Shown here: piece after piece, positions 36,575 to 48,434 of the stretch
Position numbering within the stretch: position 1 is the stretch's first letter
How the letters are laid out: every line of letters starts with the position of its first letter
Assembly (NCBI GenBank): GCA_944548615.1
Contig: OX155952.1
Span: 29,847,458-29,911,457 of the forward strand
Direction: 5' to 3'
Source of the DNA: Micropterix aruncella
Taxonomy: Eukaryota > Arthropoda > Insecta > Lepidoptera > Micropterigidae
DNA: 64,000 nt
Position numbers and translations under genes: made by a program
The notes under the pieces: model-generated
What the model saw: only the letters and a program-made list of their open reading frames with translations
Told to the model about the DNA's origin: nothing
The model's database searches: none

Positions 36575-38485
36575 GGCATTACAAGAAGAAAGTGTTAAAA
36601 TCTGGCTAGACGAGTCTGGCAACTTTGTCTTGTTAAAGGCGACTCATTTTTACTAACTATGTATGTACTTAATTTGGTTCGATACTTTTTTTTTGCTCTA
36701 AACGCTTAAAATAATAAGTATTTGCCTAAACTTACGTAACTGTAACCTTTGTTTTTTGCAGTATTTTGTTTTATAAAATCGCTGACTAAATATGGGCGAC
36801 TTCAATATGTAAATAAAATAAATTCGACTAGCAATATATAAAAAGCAATATATAAATATAGCAATATATAAATAGGCAATCGCGATGCTTATAAGCATCG
36901 GAAGTGCATGCAGTCTAATTTATCGTAGATTTTTTTTATTAAACAACACATACTTACGTAAAATATCTTGATATCCCAAACGCATGAGATAACAACTCGT
37001 ATGAAAATGAAACGTTTCGCACATTTTTAAAACAATCAACAGAGGTAAGACATATTTCTCGTCTCAAGTGTATTTATTATATGATCGGGTGAAGCTATTT
37101 TTACACGACTGCCCAACGAAAAAGGCGCGTTATGTGTTCAGGGTTCATCTATGTATGTTTTCCGTTTCTTTATTCCATCATAACTTTAAAACGCTTGAAC
37201 CGATTTAGAAGTAGGTGGTACTGTTGGAATCGTTATGTTATCCCGAGTATCATAGGGTGTCACTTGCGACGACCCTTTGCTCTCATATAAGGAGAAAGCA
37301 GCGTCTTCGATATTATTCGACGTGTTACGTGTTGGTTCCATGACAGTCATCATTTGACAGTTTTTTTTCGTTCTTTTTCTTCGCGGCCTCCAGGAATAAA
37401 ACCTGTAGGGCCAGTAACGAATAGAAGTTTTTTGGAATATTATTTTAACAAGATAAATTATTCAAAATGTACCTTAACTGTCCAAATATCCAGTAAATAG
37501 TTGTCTAAATGTCCAAATGTCAATAAATTAACATAAATATATCGTGTTTAGTGTCATTGTCAGTGTAGGATTAAGTACATTCCGTCTTATAATACATCTA
37601 CCTATATGGATAAACACATTTACCACACATATTTCATTAAAAAGCCCTAATTAAAATAATTATAAATACAATAGTTCAGTTTCTGTAACGGCAGTCGTGG
37701 TTTTTATTATTTTTAATATATTTACTTGTTATAACTTTTTTTGATTTGAAGAATCCCACGACCATAACGGCTGGGAGACTTTCAAGGCTTACTTTATCAT
37801 TGTCATCGAGGAATGATACACTTCCTCTAAATAACCTCACTCCAAAACACCATTAAGAGACCACTTTCTCCGTCGCCTGGATCCGCCGGAACACTTGAGG
37901 CGTTGCAGCATTATTTCTATTATAAATTGCCCTCGAAAGAAAATTACGCCGGTCTCAAACGATGGCCATTTTGTGGCCCTAAATTACCCAAGCCATTTTG
38001 TACGCGCGGCGTAATAGCCGGATTTGAGATATGGGCTCCCGGTTCAAATTAAGCATTCAGATCTTGAGAGTGCTGCGCCATGCCAACTTTATAATATAGA
38101 TATGATATAACGCAGTACTGTTTCGTTATGTTATTAGAGGATGATCCAAAAGTTACTATCCACACGGATCATTCCTGTATATAATGGTTACTAAAATTGT
38201 AGAATCCTTTGATTTTATGTTATTTTATTTATTGGTTACATACAGATTCAAGTGCAAGAGCACAAAAGAAAAGAAAAATAATATACAATTTAGAAATTGT
38301 CGTTATATGTTACATTTAGCCGTAATTTATACCGTCTAAATTTATGTATACATCTGTCTGAGCCCAGGTTAAATAGCGCATAAATTATGTGGATGTTTAT
38401 TTTTCTAATGTGCTAATTAAAGTGCAACCGAACCCGCCTTGCTAGGCACTCCTGTGTTAAGGCGACTTCCTGAGTCCCATTGAAG
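36575..38485. other. Unassigned AT-rich sequence with small repeats
   Basis: Three AGCAATATATAAA-type units lie at 36832-36875. A perfect 18-bp palindrome, CGATGCTTATAAGCATCG, follows at 36883-36900. No gene recognised. Confidence 0.45.
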
Positions 38486-38489
38486 TGGC

Positions 38490-39150
38490 ACGGTTATGTC
38501 ATACTTGAATATAACTCGGTCATCTGGTGTACAAGTGAAAACAAATACATACATTCAGATGGTAGAGCGTATTCAAAGAAAATTTTTAAGATATATTTAT
38601 TACAGAAAATACAATATTTATCCATACTTATTTCCGTCAGATTTTGTGCTAGGAATGGTAGGATACAACAGTCTTGAAACTCGTCGATATATTTCACTAA
38701 TTATATTTGCATATAAACTTATTCAAGGAACGATTTATTTGCCAGAGATACTATGTAAGTTTGAATTGTACGTACCGGTAAATTACACAGCGAGGAGATC
38801 GCATCTATTGTTTAATGTGCCGTACCACCGTACAAATATTTTTGTAGACAGGCCAGTGGGAAGGGTTATAGCTCTTCTTAATTCCTTACCCACTGAAATA
38901 GATATCTTTTGTACATCCCTTTGGCAGCTAAAAAGGCATCTCCCTGCTATCTCATGTTTATCATAATATGTCTTTTATTTAGTTTTATATTTTTATGTTT
39001 TTTTCTTGTTCAATGTTAGCATTAATTTAGTTATGTAGTCATTTATTTTTAGACTTACACTCCAGCTTTAATATTCAAGGGCGAATTGGATTCATCTGTA
39101 ATGCCCTTGAATACTATTTGAAACTAATAAATAAATAATAAATAAATAAA
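38490..39150 (+). mobile_element. Non-LTR retrotransposon 3' fragment (RT C-terminus plus tail)
   Basis: LEYNSVIW in one frame, then from about 38545 VERIQRKFLRYIYYRKYN, LGMVGYNSLETRR, NVPYHRTN and a final LPTEIDIFCTSLWQLKRHL before the stop at 38964-38966. This is the post-catalytic region of a CR1/Jockey-like RT. A short 3' UTR ends in an AATAAATAATAAATAAATAA tail (39126-39150). 5'-truncated with one frameshift. Confidence 0.78.
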
Positions 39151-39468
39151 TGTCAGAAAGAAAAAAATATATTATTTATTATAACTAAATATTTTTACCG
39201 CAGATTACGTCATACAAATGTGAATACCCTTTGGCCGCATTGGGGCTTTCGCGTCGCGTTCATACGAATTTCATTGATATTATTGTAATATTGCCCGAAT
39301 AATATGGTAGCCGGTAGACAAATAAATGTTATAGCCAGCAAACTGAAATGAGCGTTGACCGATCCACGATCTACAGAATATTTGATTAGTTTTTTTATTA
39401 AATCTTTTTAAAGATATCGTTTATAGGATGATGCGTTGATGAATAAAAATAATAAAAGCCACTCACAT

Positions 39469-39544
39469 AGCTGGAAGGTTTTCCGGGACTGGATTGGGAA
39501 ATGCTTATTGTTAATTTAATCCAGTCCGGGAAAACCTTCCAGCT
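39469..39544. repeat. Inverted repeat, 27-bp arms with one mismatch
   Basis: Arms 39469-39495 and 39518-39544 begin AGCTGGAAGGTTTT and end AAAACCTTCCAGCT, around a 22-bp spacer. Near-perfect complementarity suggests recent origin or constraint. Confidence 0.85.
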
Positions 39545-39549
39545 AACGG

Positions 39550-40015
39550 CAAAGGCGTCTGGCACCTGAAAAACCTAACAAAATGCTGGTTCTTTATTTC
39601 CTGAAAATTGTTCAGGTGATCCTTAACATTATAACGATAGCTTAGGATAACATCTCGCTGTGATTAGCGAGTGCCAAAGCCTTGCCAGACTCGTTTTATT
39701 CTCGTCAACACGCATTAAATACTGCGCACTGCCACAAATTTCAGTATAGTCTGGCGAGGCTTTGGTTATTATGAACATTAGCCAGATGTGTTTTTTTCGC
39801 GAAATTATAGGATCAATTATCTCGTACAACAATTTCAAGACTGAAAATGAGAGCAATGAGCTAATTTCTAAATCCCGCCATACGCATTCCGCGACTTTTT
39901 AAAGTAGCCGGACTTCTTTCGAATGATAATCCGTGAGAATATCAATTCGTATTACAACTTTTAAACCTGTAAATATCAGGGCGACTTATCCGTAAATAGC
40001 ATCGATTTTTTCCGT
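39550..40015. other. Unassigned sequence
   Basis: Segments near 39680 and 39745 share inverted GCCAGAC and AAGCCTTGCCAGAC/GTCTGGCGAGGCTT words. No gene recognised. Confidence 0.35.
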
Positions 40016-40022
40016 TTTAACC

Positions 40023-40750
40023 ACGCTTTTATTAGGTCGATCTGTATGTAACTATGTAATGGAATCTAAGATAAGTAATTTAACCATCTTCCAAGGATCG
40101 TAGCGTCATGAAAATTGGCAGCTGTATGTAGTTCTGATGACAATACAATAATATGGTACTGTCGAACTGATCTGATGATGGAGTCGGAAGATATAAACTG
40201 GAACTTCATGATGGAACATCGTATCATAGCTGTGTTTGGACTTGTTAGAAAAGTCTTGGAATGAACTTTGACCACGATTAGGTTTCAAGGTCTGATGATT
40301 AAGCCGGGAGATAGGCACTGGCATTCCATGATGGAATATCGTATCATAGCCGTGTTTGGACTTGTTAGAAATGTATTGTAATGAACTTTGACCACGATTA
40401 AGTTTCAAGGTCTGATGATGAAGCCGGAAGACAGGAACTGGCATTCCATGATGGAATATCGTATCATAGTTGATTGTAATATTGGAGTCCTGTCCACCCT
40501 AGAACGGGCTAGTCCCAGTTGGGTGACAGAAACAAATAAGCAAAAGGTTAAGGTTTTGCCATTCGGTTCCTGTTATTTTTGTAAGCTAATCAATGTTTTA
40601 TAGTAATTAATTCTTAAATAAATAAATAAATAAATAGTCGTGTTTGCACTTGTGAGAAAGGTCACTTACCTATTGGACTTTGAACACGATCAGGTTTCAA
40701 GGTTATAACAAAACTTTTTGGGTTTTTACGTGCATTTATAAAAGCGTGTT
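40023..40750. mobile_element. Non-autonomous element (family C) with a 120-bp minisatellite, copy 1
   Basis: Ends ACGCTTTTAT (left) and ATAAAAGCGT (right) are inverted. The interior holds about three 120-bp units (40166, 40291, 40411 onwards) with TGATGATGAAGCCGGAAG and CATTCCATGATGGAATATCG. The third unit is broken by a LINE tail at 40472-40650. Because 120 is divisible by three, the array yields an antisense repeated frame (40444..40106) that is an artefact. The same family recurs at 61221-61590. Confidence 0.75.
40472..40652 (+). mobile_element. Non-LTR retrotransposon 3' tail (family D), copy 2, nested in family C
   Basis: Matches 26975-27135 closely, ends in AATAAATAAATAAATAAATA, and interrupts a minisatellite unit. 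ATAGT is found on both sides, a possible short target duplication. Confidence 0.75.
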
Positions 40751-40754
40751 TTTA

Positions 40755-41770
40755 GTGTTTTTTTTTTTTAACTTTTAATTTATTATAATATTACCTATAG
40801 TTAAAATGTTCCCGCCAGACTAGCTTCGTTCAATTGTAAATAGGCCATTTTTTGTGCATTTCATGATCGACTCTAGTGAATAGAAAAGATTTATATCTGG
40901 CAAAATAAGTATAATTCGAATGCACCCACCCATCGCATAATCCTCGCCAGACTCGGAATTTCTTGATTAGCATCGATAATCGACCAGATTTAATCAATTT
41001 TATAAACTGGGAAAATAGGACCTAAAAATGTTTACTACCTCTCCGGCTATAGTTAATTACCTGCGACAAAAGAGTCATTTTCCCGCGACAAAATAAGCGA
41101 TCGTTCCATGCAGTAAATGCACGTCGACGTGACGAAGCAGCGCACAAACGAAGTACGTGCACTTAAACACACAATGGCTCGCGAAGAATGCTAGGTTCTC
41201 TCGACTGCTCTCGAGCTCCCTCCGCGGCTAAGAGTGCTTTCGTTCCTTAGCTCGTTTTGCCCGGATATCGATAGCTTCTGCGCCGATGACCGTTAAGACG
41301 GGCGGTTGCCTTTTACCACTTTTTTCCATCGGGCTTTCAAGCTTCCGCCGAGATCTCTTGTATTTCGTTTAACTTCACCGCGCGCCGTATCTTTGACGTG
41401 CTACTTATAATCAGCATGAAAGTCGTAACCGCTGTGAATCAACGCCATCCGTAATTACGAACTGGAAATATTCAGTTTTATGCTTATCCCGTGGCTTTTA
41501 GAAAGATTAACCAGGAAACGGAGCGCTGTGGAAACATGCAAGAGCTAGAATCAGTAATTTTTTAAATCAGTAATGGAGAAGAAGATATTAAAATTTTCAT
41601 ATAATTAATATCGTTTATAGACCACTCTCAAACAGTAAAAAAATCGTCTGTGTCACCCTAAAACTTTACCGGCAAGTAGCTAAGAACCTATGGAAGGATT
41701 TTGAGCGTTATATCCCTTCCGGAAGGAGGTTGACCTGACGATGGTGTTTAAATATTATTAGTATAGCATC
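40755..41770. other. Unassigned, partly GC-rich
   Basis: The region 41090-41420 is comparatively GC-rich and might be unique sequence, but no exon was recognised. Confidence 0.4.
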
Positions 41771-41775
41771 CTACG

Positions 41776-42690
41776 GTGAGAATTACATACCGAATGTCTA
41801 GTGAAAAGACTAAGGAAATCGATTTATATATTTATTCAATTGCGAGATATTCTGGGCCTGCCCTATTTAAAAACAATAAATTACGCTATATGCCAATCCA
41901 TAATGACATACGGTATACTTGGATGGGGAGCTTGCGGAAAAACCCTCCTCCAGAAAGTGAACGTTGTCCAAAAGGCAATAATTAGAATCATGTTAAGGAA
42001 GCCTAGGCGTTACCCTTCTGACGACCTGTATGTTGAGGCACAATTGCTTGATTTGAGGCAGTTGTATTGCCTGAAATCAATACTTCATCTTAGAAACAAC
42101 AATGAAGACGAATTTTGTGTTTCTCCGGAAAACAGGGAGAGATCAGGTCGTTATAAGGGAAACTTTAAAGTGCCAAAACGTCTAACGTCTTTTGGACAAC
42201 GTCATTACAGCTTTCTTGCTCCAAGAATGGTTAATATCATGAGTAAAGAGAACATATTGGAAATTAGCAGAAACCAACATAAATATCACCTTACATTATG
42301 GTTAATAAACCTTGGTAGGAGAGAGACGGAGAAAACATTCATTACAATTATAAAATAAATAAATATATTAATTTTCTATATATTTTATATACCTATTTTT
42401 ACTAATTGTTATATATTATTAGGTGTTATTATAAATGATTATTTATTATTGCTATTATATATTATTATTATACATTATTATTTAGTATTACTTGTTTATA
42501 GTTCTAATATTATTTTGGTGTAGTGAGAATTTTATTTTAACTTGATTTGATTCAATTTTTTTTTATTTATTTTGGAAGTTATGTAGTTTATAATCATTTG
42601 TATTGGTGTTCTCCTTAGAACAGGCTCTGCCTAGTTAGGAGCAACACAAGCTATGTTAAGTGCTAACGATGTAATTTTTTTGTGGACCAA

Positions 42691-42721
<31 letters not shown>

Positions 42722-42725
42722 ATAG
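41776..42725 (+). mobile_element. Non-LTR retrotransposon 3' fragment with long open RT tail
   Basis: The frame 41801-42358 encodes a post-catalytic RT region (LRDILGLPYLKTINYAICQS, GILGWGACGKTLL, KAIIRIMLRKP, LYVEAQLLDLRQLYCLKS) ending in a stop. The RT catalytic core is absent through 5' truncation. A 330-bp 3' UTR includes CTTAGAACAGGCTCTGCC and ends in a long AATAAATAAATAAATA tail (42690-42724). Confidence 0.82.
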
Positions 42726-42729
42726 CTTG

Positions 42730-42965
42730 AATGTCAGATATTCCAACCAAAATGTCACAATGTCATGTTGGCCCAACAAGTAGTCTGCGTACCAAATTTC
42801 AATTCTTTAAGTCTCAATATTTCGAGATTGAAATAGGACCGATTTCAATAACAACGTTTTCAATTCTTGCCGTGACTAAATGATGCCTGCGTGCTAAATT
42901 TCAGTTTAATCGGATTAAGCGTTTGGGCGCTATCGTGTGGGATTACACGACAGACTTCCATCAGG
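42730..42965. repeat. Dispersed repeat family E, copy 1
   Basis: Inverted match to 57330-57515, sharing in complement GATAGCGCCCAAACGCTTAA and GAAATTTGGT segments. Such segments are common in old insect repeats; class not determined. Confidence 0.65.
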
Positions 42966-43187
42966 AAATATTCTTAATCGTCTCAGGGGGACTCCAAATG
43001 GATAGTTCCATTTTCATCTCTAAAAAAATTTTGCACGTTCTCAATACTTTCCCAATACCAGTATGAAAGACATTTATTTTTGTTTCGTCTTTTCGTCAAC
43101 GTAAGGAAGCTCAGTGAAGTTATTTTGACCTATTATTATAGACTTTATTTCTGGTATTAATCCCCTACCAGCAACATCTTCTTCAAA

Positions 43188-43860
43188 TCGGTACAACTAC
43201 TAGCTTATGCTGATGAAATTGATGCCATTGCACGCTCTCCACTAGCGCTAAAAAAAAGCATTTTTAGCATTAGACAGATGTCAAGACAGCAAAGTGTATG
43301 GGCCTACAGATAAATCAGGAGAAAAATCAAATGCTTGGCTGCACACTTTGAATGTTTACCCAGCTCCACCTTTTCCTGGTGGTCGCTATAGCTTCAAATC
43401 TGGTAATAATTTCACACACCTCGGCTCATTAATTAACAGCGACAACAACAGCTGAAATTGGCTGATAGGTGAAATTGGCTGCAAATAGGTGTTATTTTGG
43501 ACTACAGACTGTAAATAAATCCCGCCTTATATCCCGGACCCCCGTCAGACCAGTCTTAACGTAAACTTTAGGAACATTGACTCTCAACAAAGCGGATTAG
43601 AAGACATTAGATCTTTAAACGCATGATCTTCGGTGTCCTGCATGAGAATGCCGATTGGAGAAGACGAATCAACAAAGGCCTGTATAACCTGTATAATGTG
43701 CATGTTGGAAGAGTCCTGGCAATCAAATGGCTCAGGTGGTTAGGGCATGTGGAAGAGATGGAAAATAAACAGCCGTTGAATCGCATCCTTATGGGAAATA
43801 TGAAGTTGGACGACCGAAACCGTGGGGGCTTGATCCTGTGGTTAAAAACCTAAATGCAGA
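43188..43860 (+). pseudogene. RTE-like reverse transcriptase fragment
   Basis: Starts QLLAYADEIDAIARS, in which the second catalytic Asp of YADD is replaced by Glu. After frameshifts come GLQINQEK and FTHLGSLINSDNN, and from 43650 NADWRRRINKGLYNLYN with IKWLRWLGHVEEME, the RTE C-terminal block. Several frameshifts; inactive. Confidence 0.8.
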
Positions 43861-43895
43861 TGGAGTGAATAACTCGCCACGGTCCGGTGAACACA

Positions 43896-44160
43896 GGCCC
43901 GGTGACATCGTGGTTAGGTCGCCTGATCTTACACTGTAAGATTCCGGGTTCGATTCCCGTCTCATTTACCATTTTCCGTCGAGATAAAATTACCGGAATT
44001 ACATTTCAATTCTGTCGATCAAATGCAATAACAAGACACACACTTACAAACATGTTACACGCATACATACACATAAACACTTCATAGTAGGGTTGCTTGT
44101 AAGAGATTGTCTTATAATAAACTCGCCCATTGTGAATTTCACAATAAAGAGTAGAAACAA
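43896..44160 (+). mobile_element. tRNA-derived SINE, copy 2, nearly complete
   Basis: Box A-like TGACATCGTGG (43903-43913) and box B GGTTCGATTCC (43947-43957), with a body containing CAATAACAAGACACACACTT as in copy 1. The 3' part reads AGAGATTGTCTTATAATAAA to TTTCACAATAAAGAGT. It starts about 40 bp after the RTE fragment. Two changes in box A suggest weak or no transcription now. Confidence 0.8.
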
Positions 44161-44164
44161 ACAA

Positions 44165-45285
44165 ACAACAACTAGAAAATCAAAGCCTAGGATAGGGCGA
44201 AATGGAAGAAGAGTCTTGACGAATCTAAGACTCACAATGAGTTGTAGCGCCAATGATGATAATGAGATGATTATAGGCTTTACCTTACGTGGTTTTATCG
44301 CACGATCTTCGATCATGTTCTATTTTGTACGAGTGAAAATCTAAATTATCCAACGCACGAGTGACTGGCGCCATTCTAGGAACCGATTATAGTAAGTTGA
44401 TGATTCATGCAGTAGAAAAAAGAAAAACTCGCGCTAATAAGGTTCTTCCGTGAATCGCTTCCAGTGACTGGACCATGTTTCGACAAATACCTGTCAATAT
44501 TTCGACCGCACTTCTTTGTGGCCGCATAATTAGCCGCCTTTTCATGCAGTGGGTTCAACTGTGTCGTTCATTATTGCGGTATCGGGGACTTTTTTGAACG
44601 CGTACATTCGATTGCGATTTTGTGTATCTTTTGAAATGTTTTTATTTTCTTGATGTTTAAATTATAGATTTGACACGTGTGCTCGTTGGTCTAGCAAGAT
44701 CACGATTGACTAACCGATTCTGCGAAACAGAGATCATTGCAGCAGCATTCCAATTGTTTCAGATATGAAATAATTGAAATGTCACCGTCGAGATTATTGT
44801 CTTTTGTTTTCCGCGAATTTTCTACGGTATGCGTTGATGAAATCGAATGAATCTGAACGAAGCCAATTATTTCAGTAACGACACGCTAAATTTTACGATT
44901 GTGAGAATGATTATTGAAGTGTACATTTTTCACCACTTAATTAGCACTCGTAGCTGTTATATTTGGTCCTTACCTATATAATCGCCGTTTTTTCCACACT
45001 GGCCACTTTGAACTTCGCTAACTTCTGTTTGACTTAGAATCCCACATTGAAGTAAATTTATTTTCCAAGCCATGTTATTCCTTTTTCAACATCATTTGTT
45101 ATTGTTATAGTTAATTCATATGTCTTTCTGTTTTCTAATTGTTCGAATATTTTCGTTTATGCAGTCATGGAAAAGTTCGTTTATTCAAATCAAATCAAAT
45201 CACGTTTATTGTCTTCAAAACTTTTACATAGTTGTTTAGACACAATACTTTGGATAACCGCTTAATGTTTAAATAATTTTAAAAA
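44165..45285. other. Unassigned; ends with a LINE-tail-like segment
   Basis: AAATCAAATCAAATCACGTTTATTGTC at 45187-45214 reads in complement like the CAATAAACG-plus-pentamer tail of a non-LTR element, but only about 60 bp are recognisable. Confidence 0.35.
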
Positions 45286-45289
45286 ATCG

Positions 45290-45771
45290 ATACTAAATGT
45301 TTAAACCTCTATCTTCTCACGGGCACCCTCTGAGATCTGAAGACAACTTACTGCTCTCGATCCCTAGTCACAGTAGCGATTTCTTCTCGCACTCCTCTGT
45401 ACGTGGAGCCCGTCTCTGGAATGCTTTACCCACGCGTATAAGGATAGCACCTAGTTTGTTTTGTTTCAAACGCAGGCTCAAAGAACACCTGAACGCACGC
45501 TCATAAACTTTTCCTTATTTTTCCCTATTTTTTCCTCCCTATTGCGTCCCCTGCGTCATTATAGGTTTATTGTTTGTTTTTTCTTAAATTTATTGTTTTA
45601 TTTTGCTGCTGAATTTGAATGATTCAAATTTAATTTATTAGTTTATTTTTACCGCGTAACATGTTATTCCCCTAGGTTAAGGTTAGCTGTAAGATATTGC
45701 TTTTATGCAATAAGCTCGCCTTTTTGTTAAAGCAAATAAAGCGTTTAATTATTATTATTATTATTATTATG
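45290..45771 (+). mobile_element. Non-LTR retrotransposon 3' fragment
   Basis: The frame 45297-45506 gives HSSVRGARLWNALPTRIR and FKRRLKEHLNARS with a stop, the typical last 60 residues of insect non-LTR ORF2 proteins. The 3' UTR has TGCAATAAGCTCGCC and an ATT trinucleotide tail (45748-45770). The tail motif matches 20123-20200 (minus). Confidence 0.75.
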
Positions 45772-45989
45772 TTTCTTAAGAGACCCTCCACATAATCGAT
45801 AATAGTCGTATTAGATACTTAAAACTACAGTTGGAGTTGTCAAGAAAGTGAGTTGTCATGAAATATAAAATTAAATGGGTCTACAATAAAAAAATACAAT
45901 TGATTATTGGAGGCAATATAAAATAATATTAATAATATAATAGTAAAAAGAATGTTTAATAGGTCAAGTTAAATAAATTAAATCGACAT

Positions 45990-46130
45990 GGAAATTATAA
46001 TTCGTTGATATTATACAACTCTCTCTCAATGAAGTAGCCTTTTAATTTCGATTCAAACTGGGCTATTTTCCCCTTTCTACATATAATTTTAATATTTTCA
46101 GGCAGTTTATTGTAACATTTATAGGCAGTT
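45990..46130 (-). pseudogene. Non-LTR ORF2 C-terminal fragment
   Basis: In the minus direction CYNKLPENIKIICRKGKIAQ, then FESKLKGYFIERELYNINEL and a stop: the LP-x-x-IK and FK-x-x-LK-x-YL-x-x-x-x-FYS-style ending of CR1/Jockey-like ORF2. It lies directly after a mariner fragment; the junction is not resolved. Confidence 0.6.
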
Positions 46131-46300
46131 TATTCGAACTCGAAAATTCGCGAAAAATCTCTGTTGACCGGTTTTGGTGATTAGTTGCCTTTTGACCACT
46201 GCTCTTTGAAGACGAGTTTTGTGAAATATCGGCGATAATATTTCTCAGAAGTGTATTGTGATTTGTAAAATTTTATATTTGTTCCCCGATTTGCAATGGA

Positions 46301-46570
46301 TCAATTTTTACCAAGTGAAGAATTTATTAGGTCGAGTAGATGATATTTGCGTAGTTTGTTTGCATTTTTTTCAATCGACGAAGTTGGATAGCTTTCGATT
46401 TCAGCAGTCAGTATGGCATTGTCCATCTTTCTAGGTCTCCCACTTGCAGGGCTATTTTTCAAATCAAACTTTCCCAATCGAAATTTCTTGAACCATCTTT
46501 GCCGTTTGCGAAAACATCCAAATATTCGCCAAGTACAGCACAAATGCTTTTAGTGGTAGTTGTTGTAGTC
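46301..46570 (-). pseudogene. Mariner transposase N-terminal (HTH) fragment
   Basis: In the minus direction KSICAVLGEY lies in one frame and QRWFKKFRLGKFDLKNSPAS then GRPRKMDN in another, followed by ILTAEIESYPTSSIEKNANK. This is the second HTH and GRP motif of mariner transposases. The DDE part is missing and at least one frameshift is present. Confidence 0.78.
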
Positions 46571-46654
46571 TCTTTTTCTTAATAAATAGCATCAAATTTC
46601 AAATAAATTCTTCATTAAATTAAATATATATTTTCCATAGAAAATGTCTTCTAC

Positions 46655-46885
46655 ATTTATTTATTTATTTATTTATTTAACAGGTAATTAATATAAAACA
46701 TTTATTTTTCTTACAAAAATAACAGGAACCGAATGGCAACTGAGGCTAGCCCGTTCTAGGATGGACAGGACTCTAATTGTCTCTAATATTACAATAAATT
46801 ATGTAAAAGTTTTAGTTTGTAATGTTTGAATGCTAAAGTTTTAATGCTAATAAAACTAAATTGCCCTAAAATGTGGTCCTCAAAA
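46655..46885 (-). mobile_element. Non-LTR retrotransposon 3' tail (family D), copy 3
   Basis: Minus-strand copy of the tail at 26890-27135, with the AATAAATAAATAAATA tail at 46655-46680 and the shared AGAACGGGCTAG and CCTAAAATGTGGTC segments. Confidence 0.72.
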
Positions 46886-46889
46886 AAAA

Positions 46890-47890
46890 AAGACGGGATT
46901 CCATTATACGTCATTAAATGGAACATAACAATGGAGAATGACAAAAAGAATAGTCTTAAAACTAAAATACCTAATAGTCTTAAAACATTGATCGGCAACT
47001 CCACAGGAAAGGACCAAATATATTCCACACCTATATTAACTTACTAATCAACTGCCAATCAGCCAACACACCGTGTGTATGCCAAGTAAAGAATTATACA
47101 ATCACAATAAGGGCAGTCATTTATCATTTACTATGTCGATACGATCTCGTCCTATTTTCGTGCTATACAAAAATATTGGACGAGTCGCCCCGCCCCGCTA
47201 GTCTTTTTCATCTTCGTAAAAAAATGTTTTAAATTTGTATTAAACGTCCATTGTTCCGTCTTTGATATCACGAATCTTCGGCCAATTAGGCATTTGAACT
47301 CGTAACTTTCCATTTAATGGAGCCTTTGTTTGTTCATTAGCTATGCATCACCAAGCACCAGCGAAATCGAACCGTTCTACCGAATATAATCGCTGAATTT
47401 GGTAGGAAGGCGAGAACATCTATACAGTTCATTACCATTTTTTTTCAAATCGTAAGGTGATTGGTTTCCCTTTCTAGATGTTATTGTCCTGTTATTTTCA
47501 ACATGTATCGTGCTCGTGATTACAACTCGAGGTTTGTGTAATTTGGGTAATAAAATAGTTTTGAATCCTATTTTAAACTTCCTTTTTATTTGTCCTAAAT
47601 GGCTTTGTTGAAAAATCCATTTCCTTTATTGTCTTTCTCTTAATTATTATCATCAGTCATCTAGAAACAAAGACAGCTTATAAACTATAAAACTTTCGCG
47701 GTTACTTGACGTTTTAATTGGAATAAAACGGATTCTTACCGCGTGGAACTAGCCGTAGATCTTCCGACGTTTGACAAAGTTACATTAGCCGTCTTTAATT
47801 TAGCGATTCGAGATCTTGGAAAGCATTTCCTCACCGTCTTCGAACCTTGCAGTCTAAGCTGCCAACGCAATCCCATCGACGTAAATAATC
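46890..47890. other. Unassigned AT-rich sequence
   Basis: Open frames at 46826-47047 and 47028..46789 overlap on opposite strands with no domain. Nothing else recognised. Confidence 0.4.
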
Positions 47891-47894
47891 TTTA

Positions 47895-48430
47895 TTGACG
47901 TAGTTGTGGGAGGTTCGCTAGTGTATAGATTGAGGAGTGTGGTGTCAACACTGAGGCCTGCGGGAGTCCATCGCTAAAGCGTCTCATTCTGATTTTCTGC
48001 CCAACTATATGGACATTGTTATTCAATCCTCTATATATAGCACATTTTCTAATAGAGTTGCACAGGGGACGACGTTGAGGAATTTAAGGATGAGCGCCTT
48101 ACCCCACACGGTCACATACACTGACGACAAGTCGGCAAGTGCAGCCGCTGTCTTCGTGTTTTTCAGGTAACCGTTCTGGATGTTGGAAGTGAGGGCTAAG
48201 AGCTGATCACAGCAGCTTCATCCTGAACGAAATCCAACTTGCTCCACTGGATATGATTTTTCCAGGAGTGAGGTGAGACGATTACTAAGGAATTTTTCGA
48301 ATAGCTTGAAAGATACGCTTAGTAGGCTATTATGGGCGCCGGTAACTTTCAACTTTGCCGTTCGGTTTTCCAGTAAGTTAGTTCTAACCGTAAAATTTTT
48401 ATTTCCATTCTCTCTATCGCTTTCCAATTT
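47895..48430 (-). pseudogene. Jockey-like reverse transcriptase fragment
   Basis: In the minus direction: LLSVSFKLFEKFLSNRL and YPVEQVGFRSG, a TGA in place of the usual Arg codon, then SCCDQLLALTSNIQNGYLKN and LADLSSVYVTVWGKALILKF, in which motif A AYD has become VYV. After a break FSDGLPQASVLTP is motif B. Thus RT fingers and palm up to motif B, with a stop, a lost motif A residue and a frameshift: inactive. Confidence 0.8.
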
Positions 48431-48434
48431 TTAT

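Noticed and set aside
40106..40444. 112-codon minus-strand frame with internal 40-residue repeats
   Set aside because: It is produced by the 120-bp minisatellite of family C and breaks at the unit disrupted by the LINE tail.
41776..42358. Host gene candidate because of its long open frame
   Set aside because: Residues match the post-catalytic part of non-LTR ORF2, and a 3' AATAAATAAATA tail follows.
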